Origin: Psychrobacillus sp. INOP01
Lineage (GTDB): Bacteria; Bacillota; Bacilli; Bacillales_A; Planococcaceae
DNA: 64,000 nucleotides
Direction of reading: 5' to 3'
NCBI RefSeq assembly: GCF_018140925.1
Contig: NZ_CP073315.1
Location: 62,001-126,000, forward strand
Made by a program: the position numbers and the translations under genes. The notes below the pieces were generated by a model. The model was not told the origin of the DNA. It saw only the letters and a list, made by a program, of their open reading frames with translations, and searched no databases. Shown here one piece after another: positions 24,392 through 33,421 of this stretch. Positions within the stretch are counted from its first letter, which is position 1; the number at the start of each line of letters is the position of its first letter.

Positions 24392-27300
24392 TTAATTATT
24401 TTGCTCCAGGCACTCATAAACCGCCATTAAATCTCGTTTATTTAACTCACGTATGCGATTGAAGATTGGTATATCAGCAACTTCCTCTGTATATAAGCTT
24501 TCATCAACAATATCACTGACTTTACCATTTAGCCATGTCTCTACTGAAATGCCTTCAACAACTTCCTGAAGTCCCTCATCATTGATTCCACCTGCATTAC
24601 AACTCACACAAGGTATCGTTAATTTATGCACGCCGTCATGTAGATTATCTTCAGTTATGACTTTCTTTCCTTTACAGAATGGGCATGGATCACTTTTCTT
24701 TATTTTATTAATTTGAGTAACAAGTTTTTTGTAACCAAATGCTTCATAAACATATGTTAGTTTTTTGTATTTTCCATTTGTGAAATACTTATCAATAATG
24801 TTTTCTCTTGTCTCATTGATATTGTCAAAATCACAGATGCTTACCAGGTTATTAGTACAGATAGATTCAATATTGCCTTTGATGCTATCCCAGAATGGTA
24901 ATACGTTTTGCAGAACCATTTCATAGCCAGCAAAGCTTGCTAGTTCTAATTCAAGCATTTTCAGGGCGACTTGTGTTTCCCTTTGCAACAGTGAGACATC
25001 TTCCGTTAAAGCCATATCGCCGCCTACAATAGCCTTCAATTTTACCAGTTCGGGTAACGCTCCTACTGTTTTCAAAACTTGGTCAATCGGCTGCTTTATA
25101 ATCTCACGAATATCCGTATCTCCAAATCTGAGCTGTTTATGATGGTTTAACATAGAACCTTCGCAAATCGGACATGTAATCATCTCTTTAGATGCTTTCA
25201 TTTGCTCTTTAATAATCGATTTTGAAATGAACATATACATCCCAATTATGTTATTAAAGCCTGCCCATGTCCTCTGTGTCTTACCAGCTTTATCATAAAA
25301 TGACTTGTCCCAATACCCGTATAAAAACGTATGCTTTTCTTGTTCTGTCATGTCATTATAGGCCTTACTAATATCTTGACCAAGTTCATTTTTTATCTCT
25401 TCAAATAGGAACTCTAATTTTGGATATTGGTAATATTTTAATACCTCCATCACGTCACGATGCAAAAGGCCTTCCCAGAATGGTACGGTCTTGTCCTGAA
25501 TAACAACATCAATATCAAATTTTTCTATCACACCGCGGCCAGAACAACTTGGACAATGATTCCCTTGATAATAGAAATCGAAGCTCCTCGTATCTTTATT
25601 GGTCGGATGCGCTGCCACAATATGGTTGATAAGACCGCCGATTTCATAGAGAAAACTATATTGACTATACAAGTGACGTTCCAGATCAATGGCGATGACA
25701 GGTGCAATTGTTTCAGATTCATATTCACCATATATCAACCGAGCCATTGATGATAAGCTTTTTAATATTCCGCCCTTATAGACGTTTTCTGCATTTTTAA
25801 AATATGCAATATGATTTTCTTTTAGGTAGTTAATTCCATTTTGTTGATTGATAGTTGAAGAAATTTGCACTGTAGCAACGCTATCCTTGTTGTTATGTTG
25901 ACGATAATAATCTTCATGACTAATTACGTCAAGATGCTCCACAGGTGCAAGCTGTCTTTTACCAAAATCAACGATAAAATCAGCGTTTTCTAGCATATAT
26001 GGATTATGTTCAATCATTATTATTGATACAGATTCATCCTGCAGAATTACCCTGACACTATCAATGAATTGATTTAAAATGTTTTGTGATAAACCTTTTG
26101 AAGGCTCATCAAATATAAAAAGCGTATGTGGGTTTCTAGAGTTGGCAAACAGCTCAGAAACTAAATGAACACATTGAAATTCACCATTCGATAAGGACTG
26201 TGTTTTTCTTTCCAACGTCAAATAACCAAGTCCTAGTTTGATCAATAAGCTCAAGCGTTTATGAACGATGTCTTCATTTGGCAGTTCATCAATAATATCT
26301 TCAATCGAGCGCAGAAAAATATCATCAATATCATCACTATATTTTGTGAGTTTCCTTTTAATATCAAGAAAAGTTGCAACTGTTGACCGACTGGTAATCG
26401 ATTGGTTTCGATTTTGCCCCACCATTACAAGTTTATCTTTTGGATATCTCTTCAGAAAATCTTTGGCTATACACTCATTGACAAGTGTAGATTTACCACA
26501 TCCAGACTCTCCCGTAAAAGTGACAATTCTATTTTTGGGAATTTGAATTTCAGCCATTTGAATATTACGACTGTAAAGATCATGAAAATGATAGTATTCT
26601 ATTGGCATTGCCTTATTTCGTTCCAAAGTGATTGGTTTTGGACGTGGGGATTCTTCCACAATTTTCCCACCGTATTTACCACTACCTGGCCCAAAGAACA
26701 ATTGCTCATCTGTTGTGTCGAGGACTATGTCTGAATGATCAATGAGCCAAATTTGATTTTTATAGCCTAATCGTTTAATCTGTTCTAAAATTTTCAATAG
26801 TGTTTGGTGATCAAGACCCACTGAGATTTCATCGATTATAATAACTGTATTTTCACTTGCTGCCATGAATTCAGCCAAGTAAAGTCTTGTTAATTCTCCA
26901 CCTGATAATGTACCCATAATGCGATTTAATGTTAAGTAACCAATATTCATATTGATAATATTTTTAAGGATATGTTGTTTCGCTTCGCTAATATGTAAAA
27001 CTTCTGCTAATGAAAGAATTGACTCAATACTTAAGTTGTTAATATCAGAAATACTATGTGGTTGATCCAATAATTCTATTCTTTTTTGCAGAACTTCTGG
27101 ATTATAGCGCTTCCCCTCACACTTTTTACATTCGACATTTTTGGTAGTACCTCGTCCTTTACACGCAGCACACCAACCTAATTCATTATTAAATGAAAAA
27201 ACTTCTGGAGAAAGATTGAATTTTTCAGCAAGCGTATCACGAATATCTTTAAATACTCCAGTATGCGTGCCAATTGTTGAACGTGGATTGGAAGAAATGG

Positions 27301-27562
27301 ATGATTTTCCAAGAAAAAGGACTAAAGGCATTTCCTCCATCTTGATAGCACTAAAATTAGTTTCCATAATATTAGGAAATAAGTACTGATATTCTGCCTT
27401 TGGCAATAATGAAACGAGACGCTTCTTGGATTCTTCACCAATAGTTTGACAAAAAGTTGTCTTGCCAGATCCAGACAAACCAGCTATTCCTATCGATTTA
27501 TCTACTGGTAGTACTGAATCTAATTTGTTAATATTGTTAGCAATTAATTGATTTATTTTCAT
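24392..27562 (-). CDS. UvrA-like ABC ATPase with extra zinc-finger region
   Basis: A 1056-aa ABC-class protein related to UvrA, from the ATG at 27562 (GGAGAGG upstream). Module 1: Walker A GLSGSGKTT (about residues 27-35), a zinc insert CAACKGRG/CKKCEG (about 141-161), signature LSGGELTRLYLA and Walker B VIIIDEISVGL. Module 2: Walker A GESGCGKST, signature SLSNGEFQCVHL (variant LSNGE), Walker B LFIFDEPSKGL. After these come about 430 residues with three further Cys pairs: CPSCSGRG, CPICEG and CPFCKGKK/CVSCNAGG. True UvrA is about 940 aa and lacks this extension. Relatives are linked to antibiotic self-protection or DNA-lesion handling. It is not the housekeeping uvrA, as uvrB is absent. Confidence 0.85.
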   Translation of the reverse strand: MKINQLIANNINKLDSVLPVDKSIGIAGLSGSGKTTFCQTIGEESKKRLVSLLPKAEYQYLFPNIMETNFSAIKMEEMPLVLFLGKSSISSNPRSTIGTHTGVFKDIRDTLAEKFNLSPEVFSFNNELGWCAACKGRGTTKNVECKKCEGKRYNPEVLQKRIELLDQPHSISDINNLSIESILSLAEVLHISEAKQHILKNIINMNIGYLTLNRIMGTLSGGELTRLYLAEFMAASENTVIIIDEISVGLDHQTLLKILEQIKRLGYKNQIWLIDHSDIVLDTTDEQLFFGPGSGKYGGKIVEESPRPKPITLERNKAMPIEYYHFHDLYSRNIQMAEIQIPKNRIVTFTGESGCGKSTLVNECIAKDFLKRYPKDKLVMVGQNRNQSITSRSTVATFLDIKRKLTKYSDDIDDIFLRSIEDIIDELPNEDIVHKRLSLLIKLGLGYLTLERKTQSLSNGEFQCVHLVSELFANSRNPHTLFIFDEPSKGLSQNILNQFIDSVRVILQDESVSIIMIEHNPYMLENADFIVDFGKRQLAPVEHLDVISHEDYYRQHNNKDSVATVQISSTINQQNGINYLKENHIAYFKNAENVYKGGILKSLSSMARLIYGEYESETIAPVIAIDLERHLYSQYSFLYEIGGLINHIVAAHPTNKDTRSFDFYYQGNHCPSCSGRGVIEKFDIDVVIQDKTVPFWEGLLHRDVMEVLKYYQYPKLEFLFEEIKNELGQDISKAYNDMTEQEKHTFLYGYWDKSFYDKAGKTQRTWAGFNNIIGMYMFISKSIIKEQMKASKEMITCPICEGSMLNHHKQLRFGDTDIREIIKQPIDQVLKTVGALPELVKLKAIVGGDMALTEDVSLLQRETQVALKMLELELASFAGYEMVLQNVLPFWDSIKGNIESICTNNLVSICDFDNINETRENIIDKYFTNGKYKKLTYVYEAFGYKKLVTQINKIKKSDPCPFCKGKKVITEDNLHDGVHKLTIPCVSCNAGGINDEGLQEVVEGISVETWLNGKVSDIVDESLYTEEVADIPIFNRIRELNKRDLMAVYECLEQNN

Positions 27563-27767
27563 AGTGATATCCTCTCCATTCTCTAAATGTAGCATTGTCA
27601 TATTTATAAAACTTAAATGTTTCTTTAGAAAAGCACCCTTATCATAATGAAAGAGCACAATTCTTGCTATGGAATTGCACCCCTTTGAAGAATGTATTAA
27701 TATTCATGTACCAACTGAAAAGATTTATCTTGAAAAAGTAGACAACTTAGAGGATGAAGAAAACATT

Positions 27768-28184
27768 TTACAGTTCTGCTAACACTTTTTCGAGCTTGTC
27801 AGCCATGTTGGTCCAGCCATATTTAGCTCCTTCTATTGCTCCTTCGCGAGCTTTTGTTTCTTCACTGAAACCAGTTTGATCAAGATGTAGATTAATAGTT
27901 CCATCTGGACCTTTACTCAAAGTCCATGTCACAGTAGTGATTTCACCGGCACTTATCCATGTGTAAGATAATTTATGTGGCTCGTCCACTTCAAGTACTT
28001 CACCATCTACAATGCCATCCCACCATTCACTTGGCTCTGCTCTGAATTGAAACTTCTGTCCAACAACTGGCTTAAAATCATTTTTCCATATCCATTTTGT
28101 AAGTGTATCCGAATCTGTTAAAGCGCTCCACACCTGCTCGATTGAACTTGTATATTGAAAGTCTAGTGATACATCTGGTTTCAT
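27768..28184 (-). CDS. SRPBCC/AHSA1-domain protein
   Basis: A 138-aa protein of the START/Bet v 1-like AHSA1 family, with a hydrophobic ligand cavity: the N-terminal SLDFQYTSSIEQVWSALTDSDTLTKWIW and central VDGEVLEVDEPHKLSYTW are standard. It overlaps the upstream arsR-type gene by four bases (ATGA), so the pair is translationally coupled. This arsR-SRPBCC pairing is common in Bacillus; the regulator presumably responds to a ligand or stress. GGAGG precedes the ATG. Confidence 0.88.
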   Translation of the reverse strand: MKPDVSLDFQYTSSIEQVWSALTDSDTLTKWIWKNDFKPVVGQKFQFRAEPSEWWDGIVDGEVLEVDEPHKLSYTWISAGEITTVTWTLSKGPDGTINLHLDQTGFSEETKAREGAIEGAKYGWTNMADKLEKVLAEL

Positions 28185-28507
28185 TTTTTTTCCTCCAATA
28201 AAAGATTTAATTTAATCATTCTTTCTTTCCAGAATCCTTCGTAAAAAGATACCCAGTCTTGTATTTCTCGAAGCGGAGTGGCATTCAACCGATAACGCGT
28301 TTCTCTGCCGACCTTTCGGTGTGTTACGAGACCTGCATCTTTCAGGATTGCCAAATGCTTAGAGACAGCTGTACGACCCATTTGAAAATGGAACGTTATC
28401 TCATGTAGGGGTAATTCTTCAACATCTGCCAACATCCGAAGTAATTTTCGCCTTGTTGGATCGGCAACAGCCTCATAAACATCTCTGATTGGTCCTGTCC
28501 CGTTCAA
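28181..28507 (-). CDS. ArsR-family transcriptional regulator
   Basis: A 108-aa winged-helix repressor starting MNGTGPIRDVYEAVADPTRR, a typical ArsR N terminus. The TTG at 28507 has AGGAGG nine bases upstream and is preferred over the ATG at 28546, which lacks one. Recognition helix region HFQMGRTAVSKHLAILKDAGLV (about residues 40-61). It lacks a metal-binding CxC motif, so it belongs to the non-metal group often paired with AHSA1 proteins. Its promoter has palindromes in the spacer and downstream. Confidence 0.9.
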   Translation of the reverse strand: MNGTGPIRDVYEAVADPTRRKLLRMLADVEELPLHEITFHFQMGRTAVSKHLAILKDAGLVTHRKVGRETRYRLNATPLREIQDWVSFYEGFWKERMIKLNLLLEEKK

Positions 28508-28541
28508 AATCACTCTCCTCCTGATCTTCACTTCTACAAAC

Positions 28542-28601
28542 GACACTTGTTGGTGTCCTATTTCTTTATTTAGAATATAACACCACTTGGTGTCTTGTCA
28601 A
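28542..28601 (-). promoter_or_regulatory. arsR promoter with operator between -35 and -10
   Basis: Leftward TTGACA (28596-28601), 16 bases, TATATT (28574-28579) is a near-consensus sigma-A promoter. ACACCA-N2-TGGTGT fills the spacer (28580-28593), and GACAC-N6-GTGTC lies downstream (28542-28557). Binding at either would block transcription, implying autorepression. Confidence 0.65.
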
Positions 28602-28946
28602 ATATTATTTTCGTCATGAGTTAACCATTCTATTCATTTGTCATCATATCATTTTTTAAAAATTCCCTTGGTCAAAAGGCCCCTTCTATTTAAGAAAGGC
28701 ATCCGTTAATCCAACTCAAAAGAAAGATTTTTTTGATTGGGCTAAATATATCATGTACACAAAAGTCCAATCCCGAAAAAATCAAGTATGTTAATTGTTT
28801 CTCATATCATCTATCTTCTATTATTTAATATATCGCTATTCCATAAGTAAATATAAAAAGTCCAACTTCTCAGCATGAAAATGAGAAATTGGACCATTAT
28901 CGTTCCTTAGTAAAGGCCCCCGAATACTGAAAGGCGTAATTTATTA
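28602..28946. other. Gene-free stretch between arsR promoter and papain-like gene
   Basis: No gene seen. It contains the terminator at 28850-28894 and a weak ATTGGGCT/AGTCCAAT inverted repeat near 28735-28772. Confidence 0.5.
28850..28894 (-). terminator. Terminator after the papain-like gene
   Basis: Leftward, 13-base arms (28882-28894 with 28860-28872, one mismatch) flank a short loop and are followed by TTTTTATATTT. It lies about 50 bases beyond the stop codon at 28947. Confidence 0.75.
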
Positions 28947-29555
28947 TTATTTAATATCATCAGAAATACAGAATTCCATTTCAATTGGAACTATTTGATA
29001 AGGAACAATGACTCTTGTGTTCACTACTCTATTGTTATATTCACTTAATCTACCTTCAAAAATCAATTGAAAATTTGCTGAATGTGGCAAGTCACTTGGT
29101 TCAACCAGTGAAAGATCTCTTTCGAAGCCAATGACCTGACTTTCCTTTAGTACAGATGCCACAAACTGAGAACAGAAGAAAGCATTCTTTCTTTTTATCG
29201 GTTTTTTAAACAATACCCCAAATAATCCTATAAAATTATAGCGATAATGCTCCTCTTTATCAGATATTTCTTGTATATATTGATCCATCTTTTGAAATTC
29301 TTCATTTGTTATGGTTAATGAATAGATGGCACAATATGCTTGTTTAAATAAGACAGAATTAATATCTTCTCTAACAAATCCCCCAATGAAAGGATTTTTT
29401 GCTGTTTTTCTCCCAAAACTATATATCTCAATCAATTCATCATCAAAAGAGATGGAGGCATGATTATAGGGTTTTTTAGTATAGGTCTTAATCATCCTTG
29501 TTAAAACAGTTCCTGTATCAGTTAAAAGGATATAAATCGTTTTTTCTCTGATCAT
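28947..29555 (-). CDS. Permuted papain-fold hydrolase (YiiX/YycO-like)
   Basis: A 202-aa protein from the ATG at 29555 (GGAGAG upstream). The N terminus has a probable catalytic His in YNHASISFD (about residues 30-38) and the centre a probable nucleophile in FFCSQFVASVL (about 124-134). That His-before-Cys order is the circularly permuted NlpC/P60-like papain fold of the YiiX/YycO/lipase-transacylase group. No signal peptide. Substrate unknown; bacterial relatives are thought to act on peptides or acyl esters. Confidence 0.72.
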   Translation of the reverse strand: MIREKTIYILLTDTGTVLTRMIKTYTKKPYNHASISFDDELIEIYSFGRKTAKNPFIGGFVREDINSVLFKQAYCAIYSLTITNEEFQKMDQYIQEISDKEEHYRYNFIGLFGVLFKKPIKRKNAFFCSQFVASVLKESQVIGFERDLSLVEPSDLPHSANFQLIFEGRLSEYNNRVVNTRVIVPYQIVPIEMEFCISDDIK

Positions 29556-29632
29556 ATTACTCTCCTTAAATCTAATTAAATACAATTTATGGAAAGTGGG
29601 ATTCAGGTCGTATTTAAACACCTGTTTAGTAA

Positions 29633-29854
29633 TTATCCTTGAGTGTCTTCTTCTCCGTTGTATTCTAATAGATCTCCTGGCTGACATTCTAGGGCTTTGC
29701 AAATTGCCTCTAATGTGGATAATCGAACAGCTTTTGCTTTTCCATTTTTCAAGATAGAAAGGTTAGCCATCGTTATCCCAACTCTTTCTGAAAGCTCCGT
29801 CACACTCATTTTCCGTTTAGCGAGCATCACGTCAATATTGATAATAATTGCCAT
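29633..29854 (-). CDS. Cro/C1-type small transcriptional regulator (YozG-like)
   Basis: A 73-aa single helix-turn-helix protein. The N terminus MAIIINIDVMLAKRKMSVTE and the helices LSERVGITMANLSILKNGKAKAVRLSTLEAICKALECQPGDLL are the XRE pattern of the small Bacillus regulators paired with DUF2975 proteins. GAGGTG lies six bases before the ATG at 29854. It follows the DUF2975 gene by 15 bases, forming the standard two-gene unit. Confidence 0.9.
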   Translation of the reverse strand: MAIIINIDVMLAKRKMSVTELSERVGITMANLSILKNGKAKAVRLSTLEAICKALECQPGDLLEYNGEEDTQG

Positions 29855-29869
29855 ATTATTCACCTCAGC

Positions 29870-30361
29870 TCAGACTATTAAATCATTTTCCTCTTTTATA
29901 TCTATGGCATCTTTCAAAAGCCTTTGAAGAACAGCAGCAAAGACGGAAACCACCATGGAAGCAAAAATAGGTATCATTCCGACGATTATTAGACCTGGGG
30001 CGTCATCCACCTCTGCCATGATATAGACGAATGGGAGGGCTACCACATACAAGCCACTTATTATGATGGCACAGTTTTTTATTTTCCATAGAGCTCTTAC
30101 AGATAATTCCGAGAAAGCATGGTTCTTGTCAATAAAGCTTAAAAGGTTAAAAGATTGATACAGAGCAAAGTAAAATGGGACAGCCGAAACATACATAACC
30201 ATTAAAATACCATATACTACAAAAGCCAAATCTGAACCTCTCTCAGCTGCTTCATTTGCTTCGTTAGCTATCTGAGGCAACAGAAAAAGACACATAGCAA
30301 GAACGGGGATTCCAATAAGAATAACAGCTACCTTTAAAAAAAGTGTTGATCCTCGTTTCAT
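29870..30361 (-). CDS. DUF2975 membrane protein
   Basis: A 163-aa protein with four membrane helices, from the ATG at 30361 behind GGAGGT. The pattern (helix, loop, helix, FDKNHAFSELSVRALWKIK-like cytoplasmic loop, two helices) and the companion XRE regulator identify DUF2975. Such pairs are widespread in Firmicutes; the membrane protein may control the regulator, but the role is unknown. Confidence 0.85.
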   Translation of the reverse strand: MKRGSTLFLKVAVILIGIPVLAMCLFLLPQIANEANEAAERGSDLAFVVYGILMVMYVSAVPFYFALYQSFNLLSFIDKNHAFSELSVRALWKIKNCAIIISGLYVVALPFVYIMAEVDDAPGLIIVGMIPIFASMVVSVFAAVLQRLLKDAIDIKEENDLIV

Positions 30362-30694
30362 AAAAAGTACCTCCAACATTTATTATATATTTTATGTTAA
30401 CAGATTGTTTATCGATTATCAATATATTATTATTGGTTGTCGTTATTTTTTTATTGCGATTATTGTCTGAATAAAAAATTTTGAACAGTCATAAAAATAT
30501 AATTAATACCCAAAACGCTTGAGGTTTTTAGGGACCTTGAGCGTTTTGACTTTAGATTGTTGGACTCGTCAACTAGCCTATCCCACGTTAGTTGAAGATT
30601 GGCAACAATCTTGACTGACTTCCTCATTGTGATCATGTCGGTATACCGACGGAATACTATTTTGTACAAATTTCTATTTAAAAGGTAATGAAAA
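30362..30694. other. Gene-free stretch upstream of germination operon 3
   Basis: No credible gene; the leftward 86-codon ORF at 30460-30720 has no ribosome site and crosses the palindromes. Four inverted repeats lie at 30509-30650, listed separately. Confidence 0.5.
30509..30650. repeat. Row of four inverted repeats
   Basis: From left to right: a long hairpin AAAACGCT...AGCGTTTT with inner GAGGT/ACCTT (30509-30548); CAACTA/TAGTTG (30570-30575 and 30589-30594); AAGATTG/CAATCTT (30595-30601 and 30606-30612); and the perfect 14-bp palindrome GTCGGTATACCGAC (30637-30650). They end about 45 bases upstream of the sigma-G promoter candidate. They could be operators, a folded RNA or a decayed mobile element. 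Confidence 0.5.
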
Positions 30695-30724
30695 GTATAG
30701 ATTCTCCTTCTAAAGCGCATTCTA
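30695..30724 (+). promoter_or_regulatory. Sigma-G-type promoter of germination operon 3
   Basis: GTATA (30695-30699), 18 bases, CATTCTA (30718-30724) fits the forespore sigma-G pattern GMATR-N18-CATNMTA with one mismatch and exact spacing. It lies 39 bases before the A-subunit ATG. Confidence 0.55.
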
Positions 30725-30762
30725 TAAAGTAAGTTATAAATGAGAGGAGCCTACTATTCAAG

Positions 30763-32283
30763 ATGAAGTTTAAACTACCTTTCAATAAGAAACAGACAAC
30801 TATAGCAATAGATTCAATTAAAGAAGATATAGGTACGATTACTCCTTTGAAAATTGATTTTATTAAGTCCATAAAAGATGCCACCCATAATCCATCTGAT
30901 TTAATCGTTAAATCTATCCCCCCGAATATTACCCTTATTTATATAAATAATTTAGTGAATGATCAGATTATGAATGATCATATTATATCCGGTTTACAGA
31001 ATAAACCAAACGAAACTCCTGAAACTATCAAGACTGCTCTTTCCATATCGGAAGTAAATATATCTACACAATTAAAGAAAACTGTAGAATCGATAGTAAA
31101 TGGATTTGTTCTTATCCATGTGGAAGGATACTCACAGGTAATATTAGCCAATATTGCTAAAGGTGAATCCCGGAGTTTGTCGGCACCTGAAAACGAATCA
31201 CAAGTAATCGGAGCACAAGTAGGTTTTAATGAAAGCCTTTCAACAAATATTTCCTTAATTCGTCGCTATATAGTGAGTCCCGATCTTTGTAACGAAGAAT
31301 TAAAAGTTGGAAAGCACACAAATACTTCAGTCAACCTGTTATATATGAGCGGTATTGCCTCTGATCAAATGATTAATACACTGCGCGAAAGAATCACCAA
31401 TCTAAATTTAGATGCGCTAATCGATAGTGCTATTCTTTCGGAAATAATTGACGATAACTCATTATCTCCGTTTCCACAAATGCTTCTGACCGAAAGACCA
31501 GACAGATTTTGCGCTAGTCTATTAAATGGGAAATTAGGGGTTATTGTAGACGGTAGTTCCATGGCTATCATTTGCCCTCAATCGTTTATTGAATTTTTAC
31601 AAAGTCAAGAAGATCAAAATCTAAGATGGCTAATTGCTACATTTGCTCGATTATTAAGATTTACTGCTATTCTTTTATCCGTTTTTTTGACACCAATATA
31701 TGTAGGAGCGTTGACATTTCATTATGAAGTAATTCCTCAAGCCTTCTTGGTTCCGCTTAGTGAATCGAGGGCTTTAGTTCCTTTTCCACCTGTATTTGAA
31801 GCATTGCTTCTTGAATTTATTATTGAATTACTAAGAGAGGCTGGGGCAAGATTACCAACAAAAATTGGACAAACTATTGGAATCGTTGGTGGTATCGTAA
31901 TTGGAACAGCAGCCGTACAAGCTGGAATTACAAGTAATATATTACTAATATTCGTTGCATTGAGCGCCCTCGCATCTTTCACAACACCAAGTTATCTGAT
32001 GGGGAATGTTATTCGACTCATTCGTTTCCCAATTATAATACTTGCAGGTTTTTGGGGTTTTTATGGAATTATGCTTGCTTTTTGTTTTATACTCATTCAT
32101 CTATTGCGACAATCTAGCTTGGGAGCTCCATATTTGTCTCCTTTTTATCCCCCTAGGTTGAAAGATATGCGAGATAGTATTATTAGAATGCCCTTTCCAT
32201 ATACAGCGAAAAGACCTGTCCTTACAAGACCGGCAGATCAAGATAAATTCAATCCTGAACCTGTAAAACCTGATAAAAGTTGA
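30763..32283 (+). CDS. Spore germination receptor A subunit, GerA/SpoVAF family (operon 3)
   Basis: The A subunit, 506 aa. It shares with the paralogues a segment VIGAQVGFNESLSTNISLIR (about residues 146-165), TERPDRFCASLLNGKLGVIVDG (about 245-266) and membrane spans from about residue 290 to 455, including IIELLREAGARLPTKIGQTI. GAGAGGAG lies 13 bases before the ATG, a little far. First gene of the rightward A-B-C operon, the classical gerA order. Confidence 0.93.
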   Translation: MKFKLPFNKKQTTIAIDSIKEDIGTITPLKIDFIKSIKDATHNPSDLIVKSIPPNITLIYINNLVNDQIMNDHIISGLQNKPNETPETIKTALSISEVNISTQLKKTVESIVNGFVLIHVEGYSQVILANIAKGESRSLSAPENESQVIGAQVGFNESLSTNISLIRRYIVSPDLCNEELKVGKHTNTSVNLLYMSGIASDQMINTLRERITNLNLDALIDSAILSEIIDDNSLSPFPQMLLTERPDRFCASLLNGKLGVIVDGSSMAIICPQSFIEFLQSQEDQNLRWLIATFARLLRFTAILLSVFLTPIYVGALTFHYEVIPQAFLVPLSESRALVPFPPVFEALLLEFIIELLREAGARLPTKIGQTIGIVGGIVIGTAAVQAGITSNILLIFVALSALASFTTPSYLMGNVIRLIRFPIIILAGFWGFYGIMLAFCFILIHLLRQSSLGAPYLSPFYPPRLKDMRDSIIRMPFPYTAKRPVLTRPADQDKFNPEPVKPDKS

Positions 32284-32299
32284 ACTGAAGGTGAAATGA

Positions 32300-33421
32300 A
32301 TGAAAAATTCTATACAACTTAGCCCCAAAGATATGATTAATGCTTATTTGCTTTTTTTTGTAATTCATAGCACTCAAATTGGGGTTGGAATACAGGGGTT
32401 TCAACGGATTGTGTACCAAGATGCAAAACAGGATGCATGGATTTCAGTTTTACTTGCAGGTCTTGCCACACATATCGTCGCTATTTGTATGATTAAAACG
32501 TTAGAGGTTTACGGTTCCAATGACCTTTATGGGATCCAACAAGATATTTACGGAAAATGGATTGGCAATTTTTTAAATGCCCTTTATATATTGTATTGCT
32601 TCGTAGGATTCTTTTCTGTTCTACGGAACTATATTGAAGTTATACAAGCATGGATTTTCCCTGATATAAGTACTTGGTTTCTTTCGGCTACTTTACTAAT
32701 AATCGTCATATATGCGTTTACAGGTGGACTTCGAGTGATGGTTGGTGTTTCTTTTTTTAGTGTCGTACTCGCTCTTTGGATTTTGCCTATGTTAATATTT
32801 CCAATGAAGTTTTCAACCGTAGACAGCCTACTTCCTATTTTGGAGGCAAATATTAGCTCCATACTAAAAGGTACCCAATCCATGACTTTTACAATTATCG
32901 GCTTTGAAATACTTAATGTGATCTATCCCTTTATAAAAGACAAGAAAAATGTAAGGAAACATACGCATTTAGCTTTGTTGGCTACGACTTTTGTATATCT
33001 GGCTTTCATGATGGTTTCAATCACCTACTACAGTGAAGGAAAGTTACTTAAGACGATATGGGCGACATTAACATTATTTAGTTTCATCAGTTTCCCTTTT
33101 ATGGAGAGATTTGAATTTGTCGCTATTTGTTTTTGGATGTTGATCATTTTGCCAAATCTTTGTCTTTATTTATGGGCTGCTTATCGTGGAACTATTCGAT
33201 TAGTAAAAATAAGCGGAACGACATTCGTTTGGATATTCTCTCTTTTCGCTCTCATTGGTACACTAATCTTTCAAACGCGTACCCAGATAGATACGATTAA
33301 CACTCAATTTGGAAAAGTGGCTTTTTATATCGTGTTTGTTTACCCTATTTTCTTATTTATAATTACCATGCTGAAAAGAAAATTCACATCTCAGAAGGAG
33401 CAAAAAAATGAGGAAGTTTAA
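32300..33421 (+). CDS. Spore germination receptor B subunit, GerB permease family (operon 3)
   Basis: A ten-span permease-like subunit, 373 aa. HSTQIGVGIQGFQRIVYQDAKQDAWISVLLA (about residues 18-48) is the family N-terminal region, with G-I-Q in place of the usual G-x-x-PS. GAAGGTG lies before the ATG. It starts 17 bases after the A gene and overlaps the C gene by 14 bases. Likely the germinant-sensing subunit of this receptor. Confidence 0.9.
   Translation: MKNSIQLSPKDMINAYLLFFVIHSTQIGVGIQGFQRIVYQDAKQDAWISVLLAGLATHIVAICMIKTLEVYGSNDLYGIQQDIYGKWIGNFLNALYILYCFVGFFSVLRNYIEVIQAWIFPDISTWFLSATLLIIVIYAFTGGLRVMVGVSFFSVVLALWILPMLIFPMKFSTVDSLLPILEANISSILKGTQSMTFTIIGFEILNVIYPFIKDKKNVRKHTHLALLATTFVYLAFMMVSITYYSEGKLLKTIWATLTLFSFISFPFMERFEFVAICFWMLIILPNLCLYLWAAYRGTIRLVKISGTTFVWIFSLFALIGTLIFQTRTQIDTINTQFGKVAFYIVFVYPIFLFIITMLKRKFTSQKEQKNEEV

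Noticed and set aside
27669-27782. Forward 37-codon reading MELHPFEECINIHVPT
   Set aside because: No ribosome site, and it overlaps the end of the SRPBCC gene; at most a gene remnant.
30460-30720. Leftward 86-codon ORF
   Set aside because: No ribosome site; it crosses the palindromes and the sigma-G promoter; composition is not protein-like.
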